This document shows positions 1 through 9,600 of a DNA stretch of 43,429 nucleotides, in pieces. The stretch comes from Microcoleus sp. bin48.metabat.b7b8b9.023. GTDB lineage: Bacteria; Cyanobacteriota; Cyanobacteriia; Cyanobacteriales; Microcoleaceae. The stretch is taken from the NCBI RefSeq assembly GCF_013299185.1, contig NZ_JAAFKG010000067.1:1-43429 (forward strand), in the 5' to 3' direction. Position 1 is the stretch's first letter, and each line of letters begins with the position of its first letter. Under the pieces are notes generated by a model. The model was not told where the DNA came from. It searched no databases and was given only the letters and a program-made list of their open reading frames with translations. A program made the translations under genes and the position numbers.

Positions 1-68
1 TTGAAGATTTGAGTGAGTTACTTTTTGATTTATCTAGTTCAGATAAACCTGTTAAATGCCTCGCATGA
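1..68 (+). CDS. C-terminal tail of an upstream gene (partial)
   Basis: A frame open from base 3 to a TGA at 66-68 encodes about 21 residues beginning EDLSELLFDL. This resembles the acidic tail seen at the end of DUF4351/Rpn-family proteins, which are common in cyanobacteria. The resemblance is from memory and rests on very few residues, so the frame could also be chance. Confidence 0.3.
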   Translation, partial: EDLSELLFDLSSSDKPVKCLA

Positions 69-298
69 TGTCAGTCAATAGCCTTCATAGCCTTGATTTA
101 ACCTCTCGACAATTAATCCACCCTGCTTCTTAAGGGGGGCTAGGGGGGATCTAGGCTTAGTTATCGAACAGTAGTCTCTGATGGGGTTTAGCATTAAATT
201 GACACGAAAGGCACGTGCAGTGTCTCGATCGTGGGTAATATTAATTCCGAGGATACCGGATTAGATGTAACATTTATGCAACCAGTTTAATCTCAAAC
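69..298. other. Intergenic spacer with a G-rich 22-mer
   Basis: No gene is seen. The spacer holds a 22-base G-rich sequence at 130-151 (TTAAGGGGGGCTAGG then GGGGATC). Its exact reverse complement occurs at 21045-21066, so it is a dispersed genomic repeat. No convincing ribosome binding site precedes the protease ATG at 299. Confidence 0.6.
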
Positions 299-1228
299 AT
301 GAAATCAGCAATCAAAATTTTGTTAATGGCAGTGATAACTTTTTTCTTAGTTTTACAAACAGCAGAAATCGCAGACTCTATAATCAGCGCTTTTGGTGAC
401 AGCAGTTCCCGCAAACCTTTAGCATTAAATCAATATACAGGCGTCGCTTATCTCGAACCGGCTCAATGTACGGGTTCGCTGCTAACAGGAGGATTGTACG
501 TTCTCACGGCCGCCCACTGTCTGAACGAAGGCGGAGTAAAGGTTCCCGCTGAAACAGCAATCAAAGCAATTTTTAAATTGCGTAGCGGTGAAGTTAGCAT
601 TCCCGTTAGCAACTATTACATCCATCCTGGTTGGACTGGTTACGAGTCGGAAGTTGGCAACGATATTGCGATTTTAAAGCTGAAAAAAGCTGCGCCGTCA
701 AGTATCGAACAGTACGAGATAAATAGAAATAAAAATGAATTGGGCAAAATATTTACCAAGGTGGGATACGGATATATCGGTGTAGGTACGAAGGGACAGG
801 ATGAAAATTCTAATTCTGAGGCGAAAAGATATAGCGGACAGAATCGCTATGATGCTTTGATTGATGTTTTGAAAGATGCTACAGAATCAGATATGTCGGA
901 ATTGGTTTTGGGAAGTCAATTAATCTTTGATTTTGACGATGGAAGTGCGGAACACGATGCTTTGGGGAGGCATTTTCCGAAGTTGCGCGATCGAGGTTTG
1001 GGAAAAAATGAGATAGCGACGGCTAGCGGTGATTCCGGCGGCCCGTCGTTTGTGGACGGGAAGATTGCGGGGATTAGTTCTTGGGGTTACAGCGATCGGG
1101 GTTTTTTCAAAACAAATATCGGCGATATCGATAAAATTGACGATAATGGCAGTTTTGGCGAAATTTCCGGCGACACGCGGGTATCATTTTATGCTGGTTG
1201 GATCGATCGGGTGACAAGAAATAAGTGA
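299..1228 (+). CDS. Exported trypsin-like serine protease (S1 family)
   Basis: This is a 309-residue chymotrypsin-fold protease, probably exported and acting in the periplasm or outside the cell. Residues 5-25 form a hydrophobic signal-type segment. The catalytic triad is visible: His73 in TAAHC, Asp122 in GNDIAILKL and Ser246 in GDSGGP. The stretch between Asp and Ser (about 125-235) is longer than in minimal S1 proteases and is rich in charged residues, including DFDDGS, so it may carry a surface insertion. The gene stands alone and is followed by the hairpin at 1255-1274. The family assignment is firm. The substrate is unknown. Confidence 0.9.
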   Translation: MKSAIKILLMAVITFFLVLQTAEIADSIISAFGDSSSRKPLALNQYTGVAYLEPAQCTGSLLTGGLYVLTAAHCLNEGGVKVPAETAIKAIFKLRSGEVSIPVSNYYIHPGWTGYESEVGNDIAILKLKKAAPSSIEQYEINRNKNELGKIFTKVGYGYIGVGTKGQDENSNSEAKRYSGQNRYDALIDVLKDATESDMSELVLGSQLIFDFDDGSAEHDALGRHFPKLRDRGLGKNEIATASGDSGGPSFVDGKIAGISSWGYSDRGFFKTNIGDIDKIDDNGSFGEISGDTRVSFYAGWIDRVTRNK

Positions 1229-1247
1229 TTTGGTTAATTTGCGATCG

Positions 1248-1274
1248 AAAAAAACGTGGCGCGTCAACGCCACG
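1248..1274 (-). terminator. Intrinsic terminator at the end of the CRISPR transcript
   Basis: Read on the minus strand, CGTGGCG, a 6-nt loop and CGCCACG form a perfect 7-bp stem (plus-strand arms 1255-1261 and 1268-1274). Seven T follow (plus-strand A run 1248-1254). The T tract lies on the side that ends leftward transcription, which is the direction inferred for the CRISPR array starting 53 bases away. It could also act as a weak hairpin behind the protease gene. Confidence 0.65.
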
Positions 1275-1326
1275 CTGTCAACAATTAGTTGGATCGATTA
1301 TATCGCAAGTTTCATGTAGTTTCGGC

Positions 1327-2373
1327 GTTTCAAGCCCTAGATAGGGATTTAGGTATTTTCCGGCATCGCGCATCTATATGGGCGATCGACCTTGATGGTT
1401 TCAATCCCTGATAGGGATTTAGGTATTTTGCGGCGCTACGAAAATTCAATAGCATCAAAGAGATTGGCGTTTCAATCCCTGATAGGGATTTAGGTATTTT
1501 GCGACACAGTATGAAGGATCTTGAGTTCGATTGTCAAGGTTTCAATCCCTGATAGGGTTTTAGGTGTTTTGCGGCAGTGCTAACTTTGCCGCGCTTCTTG
1601 TCAGCAGCTACGTTTCAATCCCTGATAGGGTTTTAGGTGTTTTGCGGCTGAGAATTCACATAGACACGCCTTGGTTGCGGGAAAAGATTGTTTCAATCCC
1701 TGATAGGGTTTTAGGTGTTTTGCGGCAAGGATTTGGGTCACGAACAATTCACGTATGCGTTTCAATCCCTGATAGGGTTTTAGGTGTTTTGCGGCCTAAA
1801 AGTCATGGGCTGTGGTACAGCGATTTTTGTTTCAATCCCTGATAGGGTTTTAGGTGTTTTGCGGCTTTGATGCGTTCGTAGAAATGCTTCAACTTGAGTT
1901 AGGTTTCAATCCCTGATAGGGTTTTAGGTGTTTTGCGGCAAATAGTTGATCACCCCGATGGATAAATCTCTTTGTTTCAATCCCTGATAGGGTTTTAGGT
2001 GTTTTGCGGCTTTGAGAGTAGATTGGATGCGACCTCCAATGCAAGTTTCAATCCCTGATAGGGTTTTAGGTGTTTTGCGGCTGGCGATCGGGGCTTGGAT
2101 TCCCGATAAATTTACCGACGTTTCAATCCCTGATAGGGTTTTAGGTGTTTTGCGGCGATATTGCAAAAATATCAGGAAGCACGTATTCGAGTTTCAATCC
2201 CTGATAGGGTTTTAGGTGTTTTGCGGCACAACCTGATTTTTAATGGGTTGCCGAAACTCGGATATGTTTCAATCCCTGATAGGGTTTTAGGTGTTTTGCG
2301 GCTACGGATGGTCACAAAATCTATCAAAAGCAATTAGTTTCAATCCCTGATAGGGTTTTAGGTGTTTTGCGGC
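1327..2373 (-). CRISPR. CRISPR array, 15 repeats and 14 spacers, transcribed leftward
   Basis: Repeats start at 1327, 1398, 1469, 1539, 1612, 1690, 1759, 1829, 1903, 1974, 2045, 2120, 2191, 2266 and 2337. They are 37 nt (the first is 38) and the spacers are 32-41 nt. On the plus strand each begins GTTTCAATCCCTGATAGGG and ends TTTTGCGGC. On the minus strand it ends in CAGGGATTGAAAC, so the last eight bases ATTGAAAC match the 5' tag typical of cyanobacterial type I/III arrays. CCCT/AGGG can form a short hairpin. Repeats 4-15 look identical. Repeats 1-3 share GGGATTTAGGTA in place of GGGTTTTAGGTG, repeat 1 has further changes and an extra base, and repeat 3 ends CGAC. Decay at the left end marks it as the old, leader-distal end. 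No cas gene is in the window. Confidence 0.97.
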
Positions 2374-2733
2374 CGCCCGCTCCAGAAGCCTTGGTATATT
2401 TGGTTTTCAAGGTGCAGTTCCGTGAATCTAAAACTAAAGTACCATTCCACTCTTCGACTTGTCAATCCCCAATTTTCCATACTCACTCCAAAACGTTATC
2501 CTGTAAAGCTTTCAGACTTTCCGTGAATCGTTTTTTGAGACTGGAGGCATCAAACTCTTGCTGCACATCAGTTTCAGCCGAAAAATTTGATACCCCTATT
2601 TTAACACCTACCGGCTCACGGAAACTAGGCAAAAAATATTGTTCGATCGCCCTTGCCACCAGCAAACACTAACAATTCTCTCAATATTATCAAGTGTCAA
2701 GCAAAATAGATCAGAACCATTTCACTTCAAACC
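2374..2733 (-). promoter_or_regulatory. Probable CRISPR leader with candidate promoter
   Basis: This spacer sits at the end of the array with perfect repeats, where the leader should be. On the minus strand TTGACA (plus 2460-2465) and TACTTT (plus 2436-2441) are separated by 18 bases. That would start transcription roughly 55 nt before the first repeat. A 60-codon minus-strand frame (2483-2665, TTG start, no recognisable family) and a 40-codon frame running into the first repeat also exist. I do not call either a gene. Confidence 0.45.
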
Positions 2734-3795
2734 ATGACCAAAACCTTAATTCCCGTAATCCTCGCCGGCGGTAAAGGCGAACGCTTCTGGCCACTCAGCC
2801 GCAAACAGCGCCCCAAACAGTTTCTCAGTCTCGACGGTAGCGGCAAAAGTTTGCTGCAAGCCACAGCCGATCGACTATTAACATTAGGTAACGGTTGGGA
2901 TGATTTGTGGGTAGTAACATCGGAAATGTTGGCTGCGGGAGTCCGCGAACAGTTGCCGCTACTACCTCCTGAGAATTTGCTGGCGGAACCGGAAGGCCGA
3001 GATACAGCGCCGGCTGTGGCTTGGAGTGCTATAGAAACTGCGAAGCGTTACGGTGAGGATGCGGTTGTCGGGTTTTTCCCGGCGGATCACTGGATTGGGG
3101 AACCCGAGGAGTTTGTCAAGACTTTGGAGGCGGCGGCTGAATTGGCTAGAAAGGAAAGTGCGATCGCCACTTTGGGAGTCAAACCGAGTTATGCTTCCAC
3201 TGGCTACGGCTACATCGAACAAGGCGAAGAAATTGGCAGTTTTGGCGGTTTTCCAGCTTATCGGGTGGCGAGATTTACCGAAAAGCCCGATCGTACTACC
3301 GCCGAAGAATTTGTAAGTAGCGGTAAGTTTAGCTGGAACGGCGGAATATTCGTATTTCGAGTCGGCACAGTGTTGACAGAATTGCGAAATCATGTACCGG
3401 AAATGATGGCCGCTTTGGAAGCAAAAGGCGCCGCAGCTTACTCCGAATTGCCGAAAATTAGCATCGATTACGCGCTGATGGAAAAGACGCAAAAAGCTTG
3501 TGTTTTGCCTGTAGGCTTTAGTTGGGACGATTTGGGTGACTGGAATGCGATCGGCCGTTTGCTGCAAGGAGACAAGCCGAATGTCGAGTTAGCAAAACAC
3601 ATCGGAATTGATACCAAGGACGCTATTTTCTATGCAGCGGATGAGAATGAAGTAATTGTCACCATTGGTTTAGAAGATGTCGTAGTTGTCAGAGATGGCA
3701 ATGTCACTTTGATTGTGAAAAAGGACAGGACGCAGGAGATCAAACAGGTGATCAAAGTGTTGGGAGAAGATGACAAGTTGAAAGATTTATTGTAA
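2734..3795 (+). CDS. manC: Mannose-1-phosphate guanylyltransferase (GDP-mannose pyrophosphorylase)
   Basis: This enzyme makes GDP-mannose from mannose-1-phosphate and GTP in the cytoplasm, feeding cell-surface polysaccharide and glycosylation. The 353-residue protein opens with the nucleotidyltransferase signature AGGKGERFWPLS (11-22) followed by PKQF (27-30). FTEKPD and WNGGIFVF lie near residues 185-210 and are typical of the sugar-nucleotide binding part. It is the short monofunctional form, without the C-terminal phosphomannose isomerase domain of the longer bacterial enzymes. The gene stands alone. A palindromic repeat 20 bases after the stop may end its transcript. Confidence 0.92.
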   Translation: MTKTLIPVILAGGKGERFWPLSRKQRPKQFLSLDGSGKSLLQATADRLLTLGNGWDDLWVVTSEMLAAGVREQLPLLPPENLLAEPEGRDTAPAVAWSAIETAKRYGEDAVVGFFPADHWIGEPEEFVKTLEAAAELARKESAIATLGVKPSYASTGYGYIEQGEEIGSFGGFPAYRVARFTEKPDRTTAEEFVSSGKFSWNGGIFVFRVGTVLTELRNHVPEMMAALEAKGAAAYSELPKISIDYALMEKTQKACVLPVGFSWDDLGDWNAIGRLLQGDKPNVELAKHIGIDTKDAIFYAADENEVIVTIGLEDVVVVRDGNVTLIVKKDRTQEIKQVIKVLGEDDKLKDLL

Positions 3796-3815
3796 GGACA
3801 CAACAATAAAAAACT

Positions 3816-3886
3816 GGTTCGTAGTAAGGACTTTAGTCCTTTCTTTTCCGATTCTATAACAAGGACTAAAGTCCTCACTACGAACC
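3816..3886. repeat. Palindromic intergenic repeat, copy 1
   Basis: The arms GGTTCGTAGTAAGGACT and its near-complement AGTCCTCACTACGAACC flank an AT-rich loop. Each arm also contains its own small palindrome, GGACTTTAGTCC, so a cruciform with side hairpins is possible. Related copies lie at 17390, 17469, 17548, 18646, 25971 and 30308. This copy sits between the convergent ends of the guanylyltransferase and Uma2 genes and could terminate both. Confidence 0.85.
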
Positions 3887-3925
3887 TAGGAAATTTTAGT
3901 GACGCAACTCGCATCTGTCAACTAT

Positions 3926-4510
3926 TTACATAATTTCTGCTAAATCCAACACAAAACCCGGCAGTACATCTTCCCCTGAGAGTGTAGCAGGATTTTGGAG
4001 AATTTCCACATCTTGACCGGGGCGATAAATTTCTACCCGCCGATTTTGCCTGTCAATTAACCAACCCAATCTCGCACCGTTATCTATATATTCTTGCATT
4101 TTATCTTGCAGCTTTTTCAACGAATCAGTCTTCGATCGCAACTCGACCACAAAATCGGGACACAAAGGAGCAAAACTGTCTTTTTGTTCGGGAGTTAAAG
4201 CATCCCACCGTTCTTTTTTGACCCAAGAGGCATCAGGAGAGCGATCGGCACCATTCGGGAGGGTGAAACCTCCAGAAGAGTCGAAAACAACTCCCTGTTT
4301 AGTTTCACTGTTCCAGACTCGGACTTGAGATGTTAAGTCAGCATTACGTCTGCTAGTTTCACTGCCTGTCGGTGCCATAATAATTAATTCCCCTGATGCT
4401 GTACGTTCAAATTGATAATCGCGGTTGTTCTGACAAAGCTGAAAAAATTGCTCGTCAGTTAAGTCTATGGATAATTCGATCGAGGTGGCAGGAGATTGGA
4501 TGGCAATCAT
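3926..4510 (-). CDS. Uma2 family (DUF820) putative endonuclease
   Basis: This 194-residue protein belongs to a PD-(D/E)XK-fold family that is greatly expanded in cyanobacteria and usually annotated Uma2. Visible family features are the N-terminal MIAIQSPATSIELS, ELIIMAPTGSETSRRNADL, RSPDASWVKKERW with the nuclease-type Asp, CPDFVVELRS with Asp and Glu, and a KMQEYIDNGARLGWLID segment. An ATG 32 codons upstream (4606) is in frame, but family members normally begin at MIAIQSP, so I start at 4510. Neither start has a clear ribosome binding site. The biological role of the family is not well established. Confidence 0.88.
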   Translation of the reverse strand: MIAIQSPATSIELSIDLTDEQFFQLCQNNRDYQFERTASGELIIMAPTGSETSRRNADLTSQVRVWNSETKQGVVFDSSGGFTLPNGADRSPDASWVKKERWDALTPEQKDSFAPLCPDFVVELRSKTDSLKKLQDKMQEYIDNGARLGWLIDRQNRRVEIYRPGQDVEILQNPATLSGEDVLPGFVLDLAEIM

Positions 4511-4864
4511 GTTTTTTATATGGTTTGAAACACATTCAGAATTTGGCTTGTAATAACTTACTAATTCAAGTCTTTGACACAACTTTTTCAACTCAATAAA
4601 TTTCATTATAAAAAGATCGTGTCTGGTTTCACTGTAATATTAGCATGAGGATTAATGCCACTGCCAAAAACCGTAGCTTGCGGGGCGGAACGCCATCGCC
4701 CTCCCCCACAGCCCAAAGTACGCGCGGCGCAGCTATCCCTCTTGGCTGAATCGCGCCCTTTGCGCTATTCCCTCCAAGTTATTCCTCAAGACAATGGTCA
4801 GCTTGGTTAACAGCGCTATCCTAGTAGTTGTATAGCCCTTAAACCCGATCGACCCGGAGGCCAC
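4511..4864. other. Spacer between the Uma2 gene and the ubiB-like gene
   Basis: No gene or RNA is recognised. The middle part (4680-4790) is GC-rich and loosely repetitive. The last bases carry a strong ribosome binding site, GGAGG, which ends four bases before the GTG start at 4865. Confidence 0.5.
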
Positions 4865-6517
4865 GTGTTCAGCCTAGTTCAAAACACTTCTCGCAAAGGA
4901 GAAATTCTAGAGGTCGTCTTCCGCAACGGTTGGGACTACATGAAAAGCCTCCTAACCGGCCGCAAAACCGACGCACCCAGTCTCCCAACTCCCGCAGTTC
5001 TCCGCAACATCCTCGTCGAATTAGGCCCAGTATTTGTCAAATTGGGACAATTGCTGAGTACCCGCCCCGACTTGTTACCGGCCGCCTACATCGAAACCCT
5101 CTCCACCCTACAAGCCGAAGTGCCGCCCGTACCGTGGTCGGAAGTAGAAGCAATCGTGCGCCTGGAACTCAAACAGTCGATCGAAGAAACCTTCTCCAAA
5201 TTTAACACTCAAGCAGTTGCCGCAGGTTCGATCGCCCAAACCCACAAAGCTACCTTAAAAGACGGCCGCGAAGTCGCCCTGAAAGTTCAGCGCCCCGGTA
5301 TTGATATTGTCATCGAACAAGACATCGCCGTGCTCCGAGGTTTAGCAGAACTTGTCATGCTCACAGACTTCGGTCAACAATACGATATTGTAGCCCTAGC
5401 CGAAGAATTTGCGATCGCCCTGCGTGCAGAACTAGACTTCATTCAAGAAGCCAACTACACCGACGAATTGCGCCGCAATTTATCTAAAAGCCGCTGGTTT
5501 GACCCAACACAAGTTGTCCTCCCAGAAATTCACTGGGAATTGACTACAAAAAAACTCTTAGTAATGGAGTGGCTGAACGGAGTCCCAATTTTGTTAGGGG
5601 ACTTACAAGGAATTCGCCACAAAGGAGACATAAATGCCGAACGCGAAGAAATTACAACCCTGCTTTGCCGCGTTTTCTTCCAACAGTTATATATTGACGG
5701 CTTCTTTCACGCAGACCCACATCCCGGCAACTTATTTTATCTCAAAGACGGTCGAATTGCGCTGCTAGACTGCGGCATGGTTGGCAGATTAGACCCGCGC
5801 ACTCAGCAAAATTTGACAGAAATGTTGCTAGCAATTGTCGATTTAGATGCTCAGCGCTGCGCTCAATTAACATTGCAAATGGCCGAATTTGCACAGCCTG
5901 CGAGTTTGGCTAATCTAGAGAACGATTTGGCTCGAATGCTGCGGAAGTATTATAATGTCAGCTTATCGCAGATGAACTTGTCGGAAATTTTTTATGAAGT
6001 GCTAGAAATCACTCGCAAAAATAAGATTAGGCTTCCCAGTAATCTCGGTTTGTATGCAAAAACTCTCGCTAATTTAGAAGGAGTAGCGCGTTCTTTTAAT
6101 CCCCGATTTAATATTGTAGAACAGGTCAAACCGCTGATGACCGATATGTTTCGGCGTCAGTTATTAGGAGAAGACCCAGTGCAAGCTCTGCTGAGAACGG
6201 CCCTGGATCTGAAAAGCTTATCTTTGCAATCTCCGCGACAGGTGGAAGTGCTTTTAGACCGGGTTACTTCCGAAACTTTGAAGTGGAACTTGAGCATCAA
6301 AGAACTCGATCCGCTGCGCCGCACTCTGGGTGATTCGGCGAACCGACTTTCTTTTAGTATTGTCGTAGGTTCCCTGATTGTGGGGGCGGCAATTATTTCT
6401 TCTAACGCGCAAACTGCTCAGCTATCTTTTTTGAGCAACGGTTTGTTTGGGGCGGCGAGTTTTCTGGGTTTTTGGTTGATTATTAGCATTCTCAGGTCAG
6501 GTCGTTTGCGGAGTTGA
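4865..6517 (+). CDS. ABC1/UbiB (AarF) family atypical kinase
   Basis: This 550-residue protein belongs to the UbiB/ABC1K family. Members are atypical ATPases or kinases tied to quinone and prenyl-lipid metabolism in cyanobacteria and plastids. The hallmarks are present: KLGQ (59-62), the AAGS loop that replaces a glycine-rich loop (119-122), the ATP-site lysine in ALKVQRPG (140), HADPHPGN (282-289) as catalytic loop and DCG (302-304) as metal-binding motif. Two hydrophobic segments near residues 500-545 should anchor it in a membrane. The GTG start is supported by GGAGG just upstream. A hairpin with arms GAACAGG/CCTGTTC follows the stop at 6544-6564. Confidence 0.92.
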   Translation: MFSLVQNTSRKGEILEVVFRNGWDYMKSLLTGRKTDAPSLPTPAVLRNILVELGPVFVKLGQLLSTRPDLLPAAYIETLSTLQAEVPPVPWSEVEAIVRLELKQSIEETFSKFNTQAVAAGSIAQTHKATLKDGREVALKVQRPGIDIVIEQDIAVLRGLAELVMLTDFGQQYDIVALAEEFAIALRAELDFIQEANYTDELRRNLSKSRWFDPTQVVLPEIHWELTTKKLLVMEWLNGVPILLGDLQGIRHKGDINAEREEITTLLCRVFFQQLYIDGFFHADPHPGNLFYLKDGRIALLDCGMVGRLDPRTQQNLTEMLLAIVDLDAQRCAQLTLQMAEFAQPASLANLENDLARMLRKYYNVSLSQMNLSEIFYEVLEITRKNKIRLPSNLGLYAKTLANLEGVARSFNPRFNIVEQVKPLMTDMFRRQLLGEDPVQALLRTALDLKSLSLQSPRQVEVLLDRVTSETLKWNLSIKELDPLRRTLGDSANRLSFSIVVGSLIVGAAIISSNAQTAQLSFLSNGLFGAASFLGFWLIISILRSGRLRS

Positions 6518-6543
6518 TTGGTACAAGATCATTATGTGTTGTG

Positions 6544-6564
6544 GAACAGGCATCTTGCCTGTTC
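6544..6564 (+). terminator. Hairpin after the ubiB-like gene
   Basis: GAACAGG, a 7-nt loop and CCTGTTC form a perfect 7-bp stem 27 bases after the stop codon. There is no long T tract, so it is a weak terminator or a dispersed repeat. It separates the kinase gene from the helicase operon. Confidence 0.4.
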
Positions 6565-6623
6565 TTGAGAATCGTGGAAGATGTAGAATATAGCCTAATG
6601 CAACAACCGCATAAAGGTAGGCT

Positions 6624-9600
6624 ATGTCACAACATGATTCTTCTCTTCCAAAGTCGGCAATTAGAGACAACCGTCATCGCGGAACTGTGGGCAATTTTTT
6701 GAAAGCCAAGGTTGAGGAAAACTCAACCTTGTCCATTGTTTCTGCTTACTTTACAATTTATGCCTTTGATGCTTTGAAGGAACAACTTCTAGGTATTAAA
6801 AGCTTGAAATTTCTGTTTGGCGAACCGCGCTTCATCAAATCCCTTGACCCAAGTAAAACCGATAAAAAGGCGTTCCAAATTGAGGATCGGGGCTTGCAGC
6901 TACAGAATCGGTTGCAGCAAAAGCGGGTTGCGAAAGAATGTGCAGAATGGATTGAAAAAAAAGTCCAGATACGGTCAGTCAAGCAATCTAATTTACTGCA
7001 CGGAAAAATGTATCACATTGCTCATAATGGAAGTGAAAATGCTATTATGGGCAGTTCTAATTTTACCCTGCGGGGACTGGGATTAGGTAAAAATAACAAC
7101 AATATTGAACTCAATTTAGAAGTAGATAGCAAACGGGATACCCGCGACCTGAAAGCCTGGTTTGATGAACTCTGGAATGATGCCGAACTAATCGAAGATG
7201 TCAAACAAGATGTGCTGCTGTACCTAGAGCAACTTTACCAAAATAATTCTCCTGAGTTTATCTACTACAAAACTCTGTTTCATATCTTCGAGACCTTCCT
7301 CGATGACCTAGAAAAAAACGATATTCTCAGCGAACAGTTACACTTCTTTAATACAGAAATATGGAAATCTCTATTTGAATTTCAAAAAGACGGAGTTAAG
7401 GGAGCTATCAATAAAATCCGACAATATAACGGGTGTATTATTGCTGACAGCGTTGGGTTAGGTAAAACATTTGAAGCTCTAGCGGTGATTAAATATTTTG
7501 AACTTCGCAATCAAACAGTTTTGGTTCTTTGTCCCAAAAAACTCCGCGAAAATTGGACTGTATATCTAGCACAGAACAATAGTGAGCTCAATCCTTTGGT
7601 TAAAGACCGCTTTAACTATACAGTCTTATCTCACACCGACTTGAGTCGTGACTCTGGTTACTCTGGGGACATTAATTTAGAAAAGATTAATTGGGGTAAC
7701 TATGACTTGGTAGTTATTGACGAATCGCACAATTTCCGCAACAATCTCAAGAGCAAACGGGACGAATCTGGCAATTTAATTAGAAAGAGCCGTTACGAAA
7801 GGTTGATGGATGATATTATCAAGAGCGGTGTCAAAACTAAGGTGTTACTCTTATCCGCAACTCCGGTTAACAATGATTTAAAGGATTTGCGGAATCAACT
7901 TTATTTTATCACAGAAGGTCACGATGCTGCGTTTGGGGAATCGCTAGGAATTGCCAGTCTGCGGGATACACTAGCTGATGCTCAGCGGAAATTTACCAAG
8001 TGGGCAAAGAAAAGTCGCGATCGCCAAACTAGCGAACTCCTGGAAGAACTAAGTTCTGCTTTCTTCAAACTGCTTGACGAACTTACGATCGCCCGATCGC
8101 GCAAGCACATTCAAAAATACTATAAAGATGCGATCGCCCAATTAGGCGGCTTTCCAGAACGGCTCAAACCCATCTCCGTATTTCCTGAGATTGACCTAAA
8201 GGGTGAGTTCATGTCCTACGAACAGCTTAACAGCGAAATTTCTAAATATCAACTCTCGCTATTCAACCCTTCAAAATATGTCCTGCCGCCATACAGTTCG
8301 GTGTATGAAAATAAAGGAGTGCGAAATTTCAAACAGAGCGATCGCGAACGCTGTTTAATTGGCATGATGAAAGTCAATTTTCTCAAACGCTTAGAAAGCT
8401 CCATCCATTCCTTTGCGCTGACAATGGAGCGCACAATTACCAAAATTGAAGCTCTAGAGACCAAAATTCAAAACTTTCAGCAATTTCAGCAATCTCGTGA
8501 CGCTAACCAGACAGTTATTATCAGCGATTTGATGGTTGAAGACTTCGACGATGAAGAGTTGCAAGATGCCATGCAAGTAGGTCAAAAGCTGATATTTCAA
8601 ATGGCGCACCTCGATGTCGAAACGTGGTTAAAAGACTTGAAACGCGACAAGGAACAGCTTAAAAAAATTTACAATTCTGCCCAAAGCATTTCTGTTGAAC
8701 GCGATGCCAAGCTGGCTGAGTTAAAAGCACTAATCGCCGCGAAAGTCAAGCATCCTACGACTAACAAGCATGGGAAACCAAATCGCAAGGTTTTAGTCTT
8801 TACTGCTTTTGCTGATACCGCAGTTTATCTCTACGAAGGATTGCGGGAGTGGGCAACATTAGAATTGAAAATTAACCTAGCTTTGGTGACGGGTGGTTCG
8901 GCGGCAAATAAGACTACCTTTGGCAAAAACGAGTTCGATCGCGTCCTGACAAATTTTTCGCCTTTCGCCAAGAAACGCGCTCAAATTCCATCTATGCGGC
9001 AAGACGGCGAGATTGACCTATTAATTGCCACAGATTGTATTTCAGAAGGGCAAAATTTACAAGATTGCGATTATCTGATTAACTACGACATCCACTGGAA
9101 CCCAGTCCGAATTATCCAGCGGTTCGGTAGGTGCGATCGCATTGGCAGCCCCAATTACACCGTACAATTAATTAATTTTTGGCCTACAGAGGACTTGGAT
9201 CAGTACATTAATCTGAAAAATCGAGTAGAAGCACGGATGGCTTTAGCAGACATGGCTGGTACATTTGAAGATAACCTGCTAGAGGTAAAGGAAATTCAAG
9301 AAGTGATTGAGACTGATTTGAAATACCGCGACAAGCAGTTGCTGCGATTGAAAGACGAGGTGCTGGATCTCGAAGATTTCACCGAGAGTGTAGCCCTAAC
9401 CGAATTCACTCTCGATGATTTCCGAATGGAACTAGCCAAATACATTGAGAGCAACCGCAAACTACTCCAAGATGCGCCTTTAGGACTCTATGCAGTAGTT
9501 CCAACTAACTCGGAGTACCCGATAATTGCTCCGGGCGTAATTTTTTGCCTCAAACAGAAAGGCGATTCTCTTGATAATAAAACCGTCAACCCGCTGCAAC

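Noticed and set aside
1564..2215. Open frames through the CRISPR array with repeated SIPDRVLGVLR or KTPKTLSGIET
   Set aside because: They are translations of the repeats; the 37-nt repeat gives recurring peptides without being a gene.
2962..3567. 201-codon minus-strand frame inside the guanylyltransferase gene
   Set aside because: It is fully covered by a clearly coding gene on the other strand and has no recognisable domain.
6514..6702. 62-codon frame overlapping the start of the helicase gene
   Set aside because: It covers a hairpin repeat and the helicase ribosome binding site, and has no family features.
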